Source: Varroa destructor
Taxonomy: Eukaryota; Arthropoda; Arachnida; Mesostigmata; Varroidae
Direction: 5' to 3'
NCBI RefSeq assembly: GCF_002443255.2
Contig: NW_019211455.1
Span: 48,853,489-48,917,488 of the forward strand
DNA: 64,000 nt
Shown: positions 53,216 through 64,000 of the stretch, one piece after another
How the letters are laid out: every line of letters begins with the position of its first letter
How positions within the stretch are numbered: the stretch's first letter is position 1
Notes under the pieces: model-generated
Databases searched by the model: none
Told to the model about the DNA's origin: nothing
The model's input: the letters and a program-made list of their open reading frames with translations, nothing else
Program-made: the position numbers and the translations under genes

Positions 53216-56200
53216 TCAGAAAGCTAGTCCGAACACGGACACGATGCAGTACATCGTCTTATTCTCCCATCTAACGGTGCAACTACCTGTAATCATGACA
53301 GCGAAGAAAGCCGAAAGCATCGAACTTGGTTACGAACATTACGCATGCGAATACGTCGACCACCCGAGGTTGGAGGCAACATGTTAAAAGCATTTAGAAA
53401 ATTTTAAACCAAATATCTTTGAAACAGTTAACCTATAAAACATGTAAGGAAAACTGATAGTATTAAACTACTTTTATTTAACAGTGTAATCTTATGCTTC
53501 TCTTATTGATTTATGTACTCCTGTATGTCTAACAAGAGTTCACTAGTTTCTCCTATATGTAAGCGTAAATTGTCTATTTAGTAATTGAATACTGCACATT
53601 ATGAAGGGATAAATTTGATATATGTAAACATATAATCTTTTGTGTTCCAGTTTTAATTAGAAAAAGATTTTTGTATGAAACTGCGCTATCAACTTAATTT
53701 TCTTCCAGAAATTGCTTAATTTCTGCCGTGAACGCGGCGGTTACATTGAACAATCGAGATACACAACAATTATGCGCCAAAGGCAGTACGCATGCACTAT
53801 TTTGTACGTATGTACTCTTCTGTCGAGAGGGGATAAAACAAGTTCAGTAGTGTTTTGCGCGCACCGTCTGTGGTGTTATCCCAGTAACAGGAGCTTGCTG
53901 TATGAAGGCCTGCCCCATTTTTCTGCATGATCACACAGCTAACTGAAACGATACCAGCAGAATACAATAAACCCCATTAGCGATCACAAATGACTACTAA
54001 TTTACATAAGCAGGAAATCGACAATCTATTTATTCAGTGACACCGAATATAGGACTGGCTAAAGCTAAGTCAGAATCTCAATAGAATTATTGACGCGTAC
54101 CTGTCTAAAATCTCTAACAACTGAAACATTACTAGATGATAAATTATTGATTAGATCATTTTAGTGGTACACCTACAGGCTATCATCACAAAGTCATGAC
54201 TACGCACGTTAATAATACGTCTTTTGTAGTCGACTAATTCCAGAATTCACGTCTATCTGTGAAATGGCCGCAGTAGATGTAATTTTCATGTAACAGTTTA
54301 CTCAACTAGAGGTGACAATTTATCGCTACATCGATCCAATCATTATGCCGATGCATCCGGTATATACATTGTCTTTTTTTCTAGATGGCCACGACAAGAA
54401 CAAACTATAACAATTAGCTAATTATAAGACGAATTTCTTTTTTTTTTCTAGTAAGAAGACCACTGTGAAAGTAAGTAGAACTTTTGGTGTGCGAAATTTG
54501 TGCACGTTTAAAGCGCCATTCACCAACCGCTGAGTGTAGGAGAGGCTTCACGCTGTCGTCAGCGTTAATGTTTGCAAAGATAAAAGAACAATAACATCCA
54601 CCATCATCATCATGAGAATGTTTTCATGTCGGACACCAGCGAATGGTTCTGGTGAATTCTTACAGCTAAATATAAGTTCAGCAGAGGATTACGAGGCCCG
54701 GTTGGCGATCACTATCAGAAAGTCTACTGATTATTGCGTATCCATATAGAGCACCCCGGTGCAAACCGCCGTTCGGATTAGGGCCGGTCTTTTAGAACAG
54801 TAAAAGTTTTCATATACTATTCAAACTGAATGGAATGTACTGCATAAAGATTTCGCGACTAATTTAGTCGTTTATTTATGGTAGCCATCCCCCAGTGGAT
54901 ATAGATGGACGTCGGCGTCTCTTTTGGTGAACATTCTTGGCCGCATACTTTCAATTCTTCTATCATTATTATAGCATATATAATAGAAATAATATAATAA
55001 TAATAGTAATATTCTAAAGTTGCAGGAACTTAATAATTAAGTATGTTGCGCGAACCTGTCATTAACGTACCATAGTTAGAACGAACTTGCTAAGATAATT
55101 AACATAATAACGCCATCGTTACGATTTAGTATTTTGAGCGAAATTTATGATCATATAAAAAATAAACAAGTGAATACATGTAACATACTTACCAACATAT
55201 TTGAGGTTCTTATTCTGTTTAGTGAGCTGTGAAAGGATGTGCTCAACTGTTGTATTGGTCCACTGGGGAACTTTTGATACCTGGTAAATATTTCCACCAA
55301 TGATTTTTTCCACAGCCTGAAACGAAGAAATTTTCGAAGTAACTATGCTAAACGTAAAAGGTTAAGCCTAATTTTCAAACATATGCTCATACCTCCGATA
55401 TACTGATATTAAAATAGATAAACTGAACAGTAATGTCTACGATATAATCTTTAGCCCAGCGTGAAATTATGTTTATAGACCCTTCTGGCTAAGATTTTTA
55501 TCTCATCAAACCTATCAAATCCAATACTGAGAGCAAATGTATGCCTCATTTCCGTTCCTGCTTGAAAAAAGAATGAACTGTGCCTGTTCACTGGTCATTA
55601 CAATGCCTTGTTTGACAAAATGTCGTGTCGCATGTCTAGCCGTCGTGGGTCGTTCTTGGTACTAGTAAAGCGTACTATTAGCGCCGGTACGCTAATGCCA
55701 TAAGAGTCTAAGGCTGGCACAACAACAAGAGCGTCTTTTGATCCGATTTAAGCTAAGATGAGTTCGGCAGGCGGATTCCAATATTCAATGCGCCTAGAGC
55801 ACTCACGTGGCGATTCGTCTGAGCTATTTGGTTCTGGATGTAGGCGTTTGTTGAGGATGGCCCTTTTGCAAGTTGTCAAGGTTTTCGGACATTGACTAAG
55901 TATGGAGCCATAGTAGATGTCACTGGAGATTGGATTAGCACAATCCGAAAATTGGAGTATGCATTAAGACAAGACGTCAATGACCTTAAGGTTTACAAGC
56001 CGAAAACAAGATCGTAACTGATGAGAAGTGAAGCCGTCCGACAGGTTTTTGTGACTGCTGTTGTTTCTCATTCATTTTCAATTCCTGATTTGTTCGTTTA
56101 ATTATTTGCTCCGAACTGAATATAATTATTATATGAATTGATTTATTTGCTTCAATTAAAGTGATATGCTTATTCACTGTTGATAATAGAGATTACCGGA

Positions 56201-59200
56201 ATAGAAGAAGCTGTTCTAGACCGCCGCTGTTCTGTGACGTACCTACGCTCGCATGAGAATTTAACTGAACTAATGTCTAATTCAATTACGTAAAACAAAA
56301 TGGAGTATACTCAACACATAGATAAAATCCGACGTACATAACAAGCAGTTATAGCATGCATCTTGTAATGGGTGTCGAAGAAGTAGCTTCCTGCTTCATA
56401 AATAGAACAATGCAATTGTCTGAGCCGCTGCGTTGGTGTAATCGTTCGTTTCGAAAGTTTTTTCGAATAATAAAATGACCCATTACAACTGACTTGTATA
56501 CATTTGTGTCACACCCGCATAATCATAGAACGGTACAAGATGTCTACCAACATACTGACCTAAACGCATAACATTTACTACTAACTGGTTTTGTGTTTTA
56601 TCCAATGTGCTCTATGACTGAACCGCTGCTGACTGAAACACGGCTACTAGTTTGTATACTGACGCTAACTTGTCGAGCCATGATCGTTCTCCCGATTTTT
56701 GCAATCATAACACACCTATTTCTGACAGATGTGGTACATGCAAAAGGGCAGAATTAACACTTTAGAAATGCCGTGAGCTTCAACTGCTGGACAATTATCT
56801 TGAATATTATGCTGGTAAATTAGTAGATGGCATAAATGCCTACCTATGTAAATATAAATGCATATACTTTTGAAAGATAAACATTTTGGTAACGTGGGGG
56901 AAAGAGATCACATCAACTGTAAGTCACACTTAGGTTCTGAAGTCGAAACGTATTTAATGAACACCTCGAGTTTTTAATTGAGAAGCCTGACATTATAAAA
57001 ATGCTGTATCTTGAAACTGCTTGATTAACTTTGAATGCATTGGTTGCCGAAACATTGATTTCATAGAGACGAATGGCTTCTTCATGACATTTCTGCCTAT
57101 CGGTTAGAGACTTACCGCATTGGGGAAAAGTGGTGTCGCGAAAAACGTATGTTCGTGTGGAAATAACTTATGATTAAAGTTGAATGAATAAAATAATAAA
57201 TGAACCAGATTTGTGCAAGAAAAAGTAGCGGGCACACTGATTATTGGAACAATACAAACAGCTTCACTATAACGTTGACGAAATCATACATATCCGTTTC
57301 TCACAATGCTCTACAGTTCTCGTTATTGATCCGGCTAAGAAAGTGATTCGATGGGGAAATCATTAATCAAGAGAACTCTACTCAGTGTGGGGGATCACCA
57401 TTCAAGAGCCCACTACTATCATACTGTCATGACGCATTCGATTTCGCAGTTTGCATGCAATATATATACTGGTGCAATTGCTTCCGTGTCTGTTATTATC
57501 CTAGATCGCGACCCAGATTCGTGCATATCAGTGTATCAAGTCATTCAAATAATAGCCCCCCCCCCCCACAAGGCAGTTCGCGCCCAAATCTGTTTCGGGT
57601 TTTAGCTGCGGTTGAGGATAGCGAGATGAAACCGAGGCGCGTTTCATTGGCGCACGTACTATTGCGTGTTGACTTGTTTCGCTTGTGTTTAAATAGCACA
57701 CGACATATACATGGAAGTAACTTGATGTTTGATGTTTATATAAACGGAACAGAAACACGATAAACTTAGCTGCACGAAGACCTATTTATCGGATACCTAA
57801 AAGGTGGCTCATAGGAGTCACACGTTCCCATACCCAGCTCTTGCCAGAGACGTGAATGTCATAATATGGGTGGTCTAATAACCGACCCACAGGTATGACA
57901 AAAAATTTAGTTCTCTCACTGGCGAAATCTTTGCTTGTGCAACGATATTGCTGTTTGATTACTCTCTTCACTATTATTGCTATTATTATTACAGCTGTTT
58001 TTTTTCCGATGACGAAAAATCGATACCCTGTTGAGGAAATGTACAGCTTGATAATATTGGACCAGTCTTGTGTTGAAGCTTCCACAATACTGAAGATTCA
58101 ATTGTAGTTATACTTAATATGTTGCCAAACGTTTTACCCGAAGAGATAATGTGGTGCAGTTTAGCCCTTAAAGAAACACGTACAAACAGTGTGATATAAT
58201 AGGTAAATCCAACATTTTGCGAGGGCTCAAATAATTAGAGATCAGAGCGTATATACACAGGCTTAGTAAACATTCCCACCAAGTCTGCTTGACGACCATG
58301 CTTTTAGCCTTTTAGGAGTTGTTAACAACTTAGGATGATCCGAAATCTTCTGGGTTATAGCGCGGCGGATTCCAGAAACTCCAGAAGAAATTATCCAACT
58401 TACAAATGCTATATCAGCTACAGACATGCATGCTGTCAATTCTTAATCGGAAATTTCACCTAATAAAAAACTAAAAGACCGTGTACAAAAATTTTGGATA
58501 AATTAGGGTAACTTATAAGGGCCGCTGACAACCAGATACTTTTTGTTTAACTACCAAGCCTTCACAGTGCTTTCGCATACCTGCCATGCGTATGTGTAGT
58601 TCAGTATGCACAATACAACGCTTAGATATTAAGTCGACAAAAAGATGCCTACCTCTCGGATCATCGTGCTGACTTCATCGACCACAAACTGTAATCAAAT
58701 ACAAAAAAATGTGTATTATCGTCTTCTTATTTACTATAGTGTAATGTATACGTTTGCTACGTCTGAAGCATCATTTAATCCTGTCTGTTCGACATAATAG
58801 TTCTCGTAAAGCAAGTGAGAATACTGGTGATCATTATGTTGTTGACGAAAATGGTAACCACAGAAATGAGCCGTTCAAGTTAATTACAATTTAATAAGAT
58901 CATGAGAATGAGCGGATTAGAGCTTTAATATAATGTGACGAACCGGCCCACAGAAAGTCCGGTTGCTGAGCTGCAAATTTGATTTATAGATGTTTAGTGG
59001 GATTGAACTTGCACTGGAGACCGAATGTCACTACCAAATTTGCCAAACTAGTACAAAATCTTAACTTTTCTGGACGGAGCAGTTACGCCCGTGCAGGCGC
59101 ATCACAGTCTGCCGCCACAAAGTCTGAAAGACTGATTGGCGAAGCACCTGGCTTACAAAACTTAACCGATTATGAATCCTGTCAAAGACGTAAAAAAACT

Positions 59201-60702
59201 ATCAAGAGTAAAATTAGCTTACATTTAGCTTCGTGATAGGGCCTTAATGTACTATTTTAAAGACTGCATAACTTCTTTATATGTTAAGAATTATATTTCA
59301 TCTTTTTGATCCTGTTTGTGGTATAACAATAAAGAGTAATGTTATTTAACTGCGGCTTTCAGTTCAACGAAACACCACTTTATAAATCATAAGCTAACTT
59401 TTCGCCACCTGAAATGGTTGCTTCTTGGGGCATTTTTTAAAATTTAACATTAAATGCATATGTTCCTTGAATACCCGTCCCCACCGTGCATGGACAAAAT
59501 GCCTGATCTCGAAAAAGTTGTTATTCTTACAATTAAATATATATTTTTCATGGCGTAAAGTTCGATGGAGGTGTGATAATGCTTAAAGCAAGAACTTCTA
59601 AAAAGAAATTTCAAACGGTCAAATCGACCACTTGTGGTAGGTTGAGTGTCGAACTTGCTTATTTGCTAGCTTGGAACGAACCTACTGAGATAGCTTTAGA
59701 ATGAGCATACAATCCCCACGACATTTCAATTGGTATTACTGATGAGAAAAATTTGACCCGTACCTAATTCTAAATCTGCAGTTATAGCAGTCCACTATTA
59801 AAAAAGCGAACTGCACGGGGTAGAGTAAGGGCTTATGTCAACTCTTCAGTCTGATCTCTCAGAAAGATTGATCGTGTTTAACGTATGCCTTTTAAATGTT
59901 TTTTCCAAAAATTGCTCTAGGCTACAGTTATGCGGTATATGCGGTCAATCAATGGATAGCTAGTACCACGCTTAGAAAACCTGAGGTTCGCTAGCTAGGA
60001 GTGAAACTAGAGATGCAATGAAATTTCTCGAAAATACTTTTAAAGGCCCCCTAAATAAAGCTAATAGTTTTAATAATCTGTTTTTTTGCAGGCATTTAAT
60101 AGAAATCAGTGCGCTATTTCGACTAACTGATTTAATCACGATGTGCCAATCCAGTACTAAATAAATTTACAATTTTTAACTTAGGAAGAAATAAAATTAC
60201 GTTACGATTGTGCTACGAGGTCTAAGCCAACAACTTTCGGCTTTGCAATAGGAATCCAACTTATCCGAGCAACTTATACTACATGAATATTAACTGTTTC
60301 TTTCACTATAGAGAGTCACGATTTCAAGTACTGCGAATTATTTTGTTAAAAAGTATGGCTTTATGGAGTACAAATTAAGCCGCCTTTTGGATCCATTCAC
60401 TCCGCTGTTGTTATATATCTGCTATTCGATTACTTGTGTTATATGATAATATTTAACTTCACATATATTGCGATGAGCTACGGATTCGCCCAGGGCTTGA
60501 AAAAAGCAAATCCAGAACAACCCAAAAGGGAGAACAGTTGACTAGTATGGCAGTGCTTATATTGTGCCAAAGAGAAAATCATTGGTGTGTTTGAAAGTCC
60601 ACATTTGAACTCCTAAATAATGTCTGGCAAGAGTAAATTTTTCCACAAGTGAAATAGTCATAAAATTCGAGAGCATACCTCAGAGGTAGTGAGATCTGCC
60701 AT
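53216..60702 (-). CDS. Dynein light chain Tctex-type (DYNLT1/3 family)
   Basis: Light chain of cytoplasmic dynein that dimerises on the intermediate chain and links cargo to the motor. No long open frame exists. Five small minus-strand exons (60702-60679, 58688-58653, 55316-55193, 53942-53865, 53286-53216) join in phase to 110 residues; human DYNLT1 has 113. The first two coding exons are only 24 and 36 bases. The order is MADLTTSE, then [12 protein letters not shown], then [20 protein letters not shown] and [16 protein letters not shown], then [20 protein letters not shown], then [20 protein letters not shown] and a final F. This covers the whole Tctex1 fold without a gap. Every junction has GT and AG. 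It spans 7.5 kb, with introns of 0.6, 1.3, 3.3 and 2.0 kb. DYNLT1 and DYNLT3 cannot be separated by eye. Confidence 0.94.
55317..58652. other. Large DYNLT intron, no nested gene seen
   Basis: Includes a run of about eleven C residues near 57556-57566. Open frames here lack coding character. Confidence 0.4.
58689..60678. other. First DYNLT intron, no nested gene seen
   Basis: AT-rich. An 85-codon frame at 58979-59236 has no family feature. Confidence 0.4.
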
Positions 60703-61322
60703 CGTTGCTAACTGCTACGATCGCCGCTGGCACTGTAATCATAGAAGATCACAGCTGAAAGAAATGAGTATGTGCACACAAACACTTAGTGTGAAAACTC
60801 ACTTCCTGACGGCCGGCTATCAAATCACGCACTGTCACATCGATTACATTGAACTCCAGCTCTGCTGTTCGCTGATTGAACTGAGTCACTGCTAAATATA
60901 CCGCACATATATGTCTCACAGGATGTCCTCGCGTTTGTTTTCACTGTACGATCAGGTGGCGCTAAGAAGTGACCAGTTTAACACATTCATTGGGTGGTTG
61001 GCGGAGCGATATTGGCGGGGCAAGAGGCCCGCCGGGGAAAACCGATTGTTGCAAGGATTTGTTTGATCCAGCACATCTTGCTCATTATTACTATTACTCA
61101 ACTGTAATAATCTTCCCCTTCACTTTGTTTCAATGTATTGCTAAAATAAACAATAAAGACACTCACACAAGTGAAACTCGTCATAATATATTTACTTCAT
61201 TTAATTATAAATTCAGGGCGATACGTATCATAGAAGAATCAACATTCTTCTTCGGTACAACGAAGGCGCAACTTCGTTCGTATACTTGTTTACACATAAA
61301 ATATCGACTCGTATGTGTTTCG
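60703..61322. other. DYNLT promoter and 3' flank of the DUF2439-like gene
   Basis: Same-strand neighbours about 620 bases apart. The 123-codon plus frame at 60969-61340 lacks coding character. An ATTAAA on the minus strand near 61200 may be the poly(A) signal of the upstream gene. Confidence 0.35.
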
Positions 61323-62406
61323 CTAGGGTTTAAATTCTAGCATTTCATTAAGTTCATCCTGAATCTGGATCATTTTATCCCCCAAGCTGAAAATGCTACC
61401 ATTGGTCAAATTTTGAGCTAAGAACGCTCCCGAAGTTACTTCATCTCCCTGAAATCAAGAGTAAATCACAATTAGAATAAAGCGACGAGTAACTCACATC
61501 GAAGTGGTTGAGTCAGTAAACAATCATGTATGTGAACTATGCTTAAGTATTTCAATGAATTTAGCTTCCTATAATTGGCACAAACCTGCATGTTTCGTAA
61601 GATAAGTGTATTATTTTTTGTGAGAAAGAGATAACCATCGTCCTCCCAGGTTTTGTTTTTTTTCGTCTGAGGCTTCGCGTACATTACGGCGAAGCAGCGT
61701 GAATCACTCGCTAACGGGGTACGTGCTCGTTTTGGAGGATCGGCCTTCACGCTTGGCGCCACCCTTTTAATTCCACCTAATCGACTGCCTTAACGCAAAA
61801 AGAAGAAATGGTTTAATTAACACTACTTTCCAACGGTAATAATCCGCATCTTACCGATCGGATTTTGTTTCACTTTCAAGCCAGAAATAATCAGAATAGT
61901 CTTATAATAATGGCTTGTATGGGTGTGAGAATAATGATCACTGTACGCAGCAACTAGGTATAGAAGGCAACCATCAAACGCATGACTTCAAACGAGGTCT
62001 GCCATGTTCGGCAGAGCCAATAAGGCCATTTGACAGACCAATATCTTATATTTCCATGTTCTTGCCATCTAAGTTTTATATTTATATTTTAATTCAATCC
62101 ATCATGAACCTAGCTTTTGTTGATGGTATAGGCTAGGGATGATTACTAAAACTGTTATAACTTTTTTTCGAAACCTCTATTAAAGCTTGGCATACCCGGT
62201 TTTCTAAGAGGTTGAGGTTTCAAGTAGTGAGGTATCGATTGGTCATTGTTGACCGACTTCGAAATTCCAACTTCGATAGTCGAGGATGCGATCGGTTTTG
62301 AAGTATGATATCCGCCGAGTTTTGATTGGACTTCCGGAGCACTTAACAAGCGAATTACTTCGTGAGTTGTCCGGCGAGCCTTTATCTCGCCAAAGATTTG
62401 GAACAT
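61323..62406 (-). CDS. Short protein with a RAD54B-N/ZGRF1-like (DUF2439-like) domain
   Basis: Three minus-strand exons (62406-62175, 61788-61586, 61448-61323) join in phase to 186 residues. Residues about 100-175 resemble the N-terminal, non-ATPase domain of RAD54B: CFAVMYAKPQTKKNKTWEDD and TLILRNMQ align with the RAD54B segment around its KPSKKKHKKWEGD motif, and GDEVTSGAFLAQNL continues the match. The same fold (DUF2439) occurs in ZGRF1 and in fungal Mte1/Dbl2, which act with Mph1/FANCM-type helicases in recombination. The N-terminal 100 residues are polar, with one helical segment (RRTTHEVIRLLSAP) and a basic GIKRVAPSVKADPPKRA linker. The frame closes at a TAG right after the domain (MLEFKP), so no Snf2 ATPase follows. 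It may be a stand-alone adaptor, a truncated RAD54B paralogue, or an isoform whose other exons I missed. Family assignment is from recalled sequence only. Confidence 0.72.
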
Positions 62407-63499
62407 AGTGTATGTAGACGGTAATTATGCCACACACCTTGGCGCATCTCTCAAAGGACACAACAAAGTAATGAAAAATCTGATAAACGACAAGCAAAAT
62501 CGAATGTAGCTGTTTCCTCCTACCCACTGTCGAATCGTGAACCGCTCGATAATCTAGATCTCGCATTAGTACCGTTTTGATTATGCGCGTTTTTTCGAGC
62601 AACACAAATAGAATATTTCTCACATACCTTGTGGTCAGTATAAACTTCATAATAGTAAAAAAACCATTAAATAAACAGGAAATTGCTTTAAATATATATA
62701 ACACCATCTATTAAGTTGGATGCTCACGCTAAGATCTGACCGAGTGTAGAAGTTCTTATATTTAGTAAAAGTTCAATTAAGTCTCAAGGTGTTTTTATTT
62801 CAGCAACTGCTTTCACAAGTCTAAGTTTCTATCAGATGGTATTTCTTCAGTTAAGAATTACGACTGCAAATTGTTACCCACACCGCGACATTACGTACCC
62901 TCTCCCACAAATTTTCCTCCTCTCCACACGGTGCGAGCCGGACTCCAGTCGTGTTTGAACTTCCGTGGCGGGAGCCTTACCCCAAGTGTTTCCTATGGAC
63001 GAAACGGCGTGCTTGTGGCAAACACCCAGTGCACCATGTAGGCGCTACCCCGCAGATGCATCTTGTTACATAGGCGACTCCATACCTTAGTTCCTCGGAT
63101 ACTGTGTTGTGCATATACGCATGCGTATATGTAGAGTGATATCGTGCGGCTCTGAAAAAACCATTGTGCTAGCGAACTTCCATTATTATCCTAACCGGGT
63201 AAAGTGTGACAAGTTTGAGAAGAAGCTTGACGTGCGGTGCCTTGTGTGTGAAAAGCAGGAGAAAAGTGTCTGAGGTGAGTTAGAAGCGTGTTTACTGTCC
63301 AGTGAGTGCTGGTTGACCAGAGAGATTGTTTCTTCGTTGCATGACGGCATAACACAAAGGACTACATACGCCCTTGGATAGGTACAAGAAATTGTGCTCG
63401 GTCGGTAACAACGACAGAAAGCGATCTTCAAGAAGTCCTATTCATAAACGGAGCACTAATCGTGTATATAACGGGAGCGCGCGAACTCTTTCGCGCGTT
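62407..63499. other. Divergent promoter region and collagen leader
   Basis: A GC-richer block (about 62870-63280) lies between the divergent DUF2439-like and collagen genes. A GAG/GTGAGT donor after 63274 suggests a non-coding first exon for the collagen gene, and a 20-bp palindrome lies at 63112-63131. Confidence 0.4.
63112..63131. promoter_or_regulatory. Perfect 20-bp palindrome centred on GCATGC
   Basis: A self-complementary run from catatacgc to gcgtatatg with an NRF-1-like ACGCATGCGT core, about 140 bases before the putative leader donor of the collagen gene. Its regulatory role is inferred only. Confidence 0.4.
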
Positions 63500-63917
63500 A
63501 TGACCGCCCTTGTGAAACAGGCGGCGTACACCGCCTTGACAGCGCCGGCTTCTCGATCTCGGCGGCTGCTGTGGTTCGCGATAATTGTCAATTTCGCGCT
63601 CGTCGTCGGATGTATAGTTCGACTCTACCAGCAGCATATGGAATTGCACCGACTACGCGACGCCGTTGGCTCTTTCTCACTCGAGCAGAACAAGTTAGAT
63701 ACGTTGGCCGTCACGCTATCGAGACGCGCACGTGAAACCCCGACTGGCTGTACGTGTCCCTCTGGCCGACGAGGTAAGCGAGGCTTGAAGGGAGATAGGG
63801 GCGAACTTGGGCCTCCAGGTCCTCCCGGAGAACCTGGCAGACCCGGCTTCCCAGGGGCGATTGGAATCGACGGTCCTAGAGGAGAGCCCGGACCACCAGG
63901 TCCCAAAGGCGATAAAG
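63500..63917 (+). CDS. Transmembrane collagen (MACIT-like), first coding exon, 3'-partial
   Basis: A type II membrane protein start: 25 mostly basic cytoplasmic residues, a membrane segment ([18 protein letters not shown], about residues 26-43), then a helical ectodomain stem with leucine spacing ([20 protein letters not shown]), a dibasic SRRAR that fits a furin-type shedding site, a CTC pair, and 18 uninterrupted Gly-X-Y triplets to the exon end. This order (cytoplasmic tail, TM, coiled coil, furin site, COL) is that of the MACIT collagens XIII, XXIII and XXV. The ATG at 63500 is the first in a frame that is open further upstream without an ATG. The exon ends inside a glycine codon at G/GTGAGT (phase 1) and the gene continues past the window. 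Assignment to a particular MACIT collagen is not possible. Confidence 0.82.
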
Positions 63918-64000
63918 GTGAGTCCCCGAAAATAGCAAATGAAAAATAATAATACAAATGGTTATTTTGTGTCGATATGAAACTTTGATTAGGTTATTCA

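Noticed and set aside
1..64000. CRISPR arrays, rRNA genes, intact tRNA genes, transposase or retroelement ORFs
   Set aside because: No regularly spaced repeats, no rRNA-like blocks, no convincing cloverleaf and no transposase or reverse transcriptase motifs were seen on either strand.

Overview
The window is AT-rich nuclear DNA from a eukaryote. Genes are split by GT-AG introns, intergenic and intronic spaces are long, (TA)n microsatellites are common, and there are tRNA-derived SINE-like repeats. The encoded proteins are animal orthologues. Gene content and divergence fit an arthropod, possibly an arachnid or mite; that is an inference from general appearance only. No bacterial operon, phage, CRISPR array or intact transposase was seen.

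Layout from left to right: the 3' part of a mitochondrial ribosomal protein L12 gene (+, 112-932); a single-exon protein I do not recognise (+, 4412-5029); NOC3L, a nucleolar pre-60S factor (+, 6408-10071); UQCRH, the complex III hinge protein (+, 13735-14608); DCAF17, a CUL4-DDB1 substrate receptor in ten exons (-, 16734-21729); GRWD1, an acidic WD40 histone/ribosome chaperone (+, 23697-26878); exportin-T (-, 31877-35798); GTF3C1/TFIIIC220 (+, 43044-51625); a Tctex-type dynein light chain in five tiny exons (-, 53216-60702); a short protein carrying a RAD54B-N/ZGRF1-like (DUF2439-like) domain (-, 61323-62406); and the first coding exon of a transmembrane collagen (+, 63500-63917, continuing past the window).

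All exon models were built by hand from splice signals, reading-phase continuity and recalled family similarity. For every multi-exon gene complete in the window the exon lengths sum to a multiple of three and the phases match at each junction.

Most of the genes are housekeeping. Several concern RNA and ribosome production: NOC3L and GRWD1 in ribosome assembly, mRpL12 in mitochondrial translation, TFIIIC220 in tRNA gene transcription and exportin-T in tRNA export. The last two are divergently arranged about 7 kb apart, and the space between them holds tRNA-derived SINE-like elements with a TFIIIC-type B box. The most unusual items are the short DUF2439-like protein, a 22-bp hairpin inside a DCAF17 intron, a GC-AG intron in DCAF17, and the 4.1-kb intronless 3' exon of GTF3C1.
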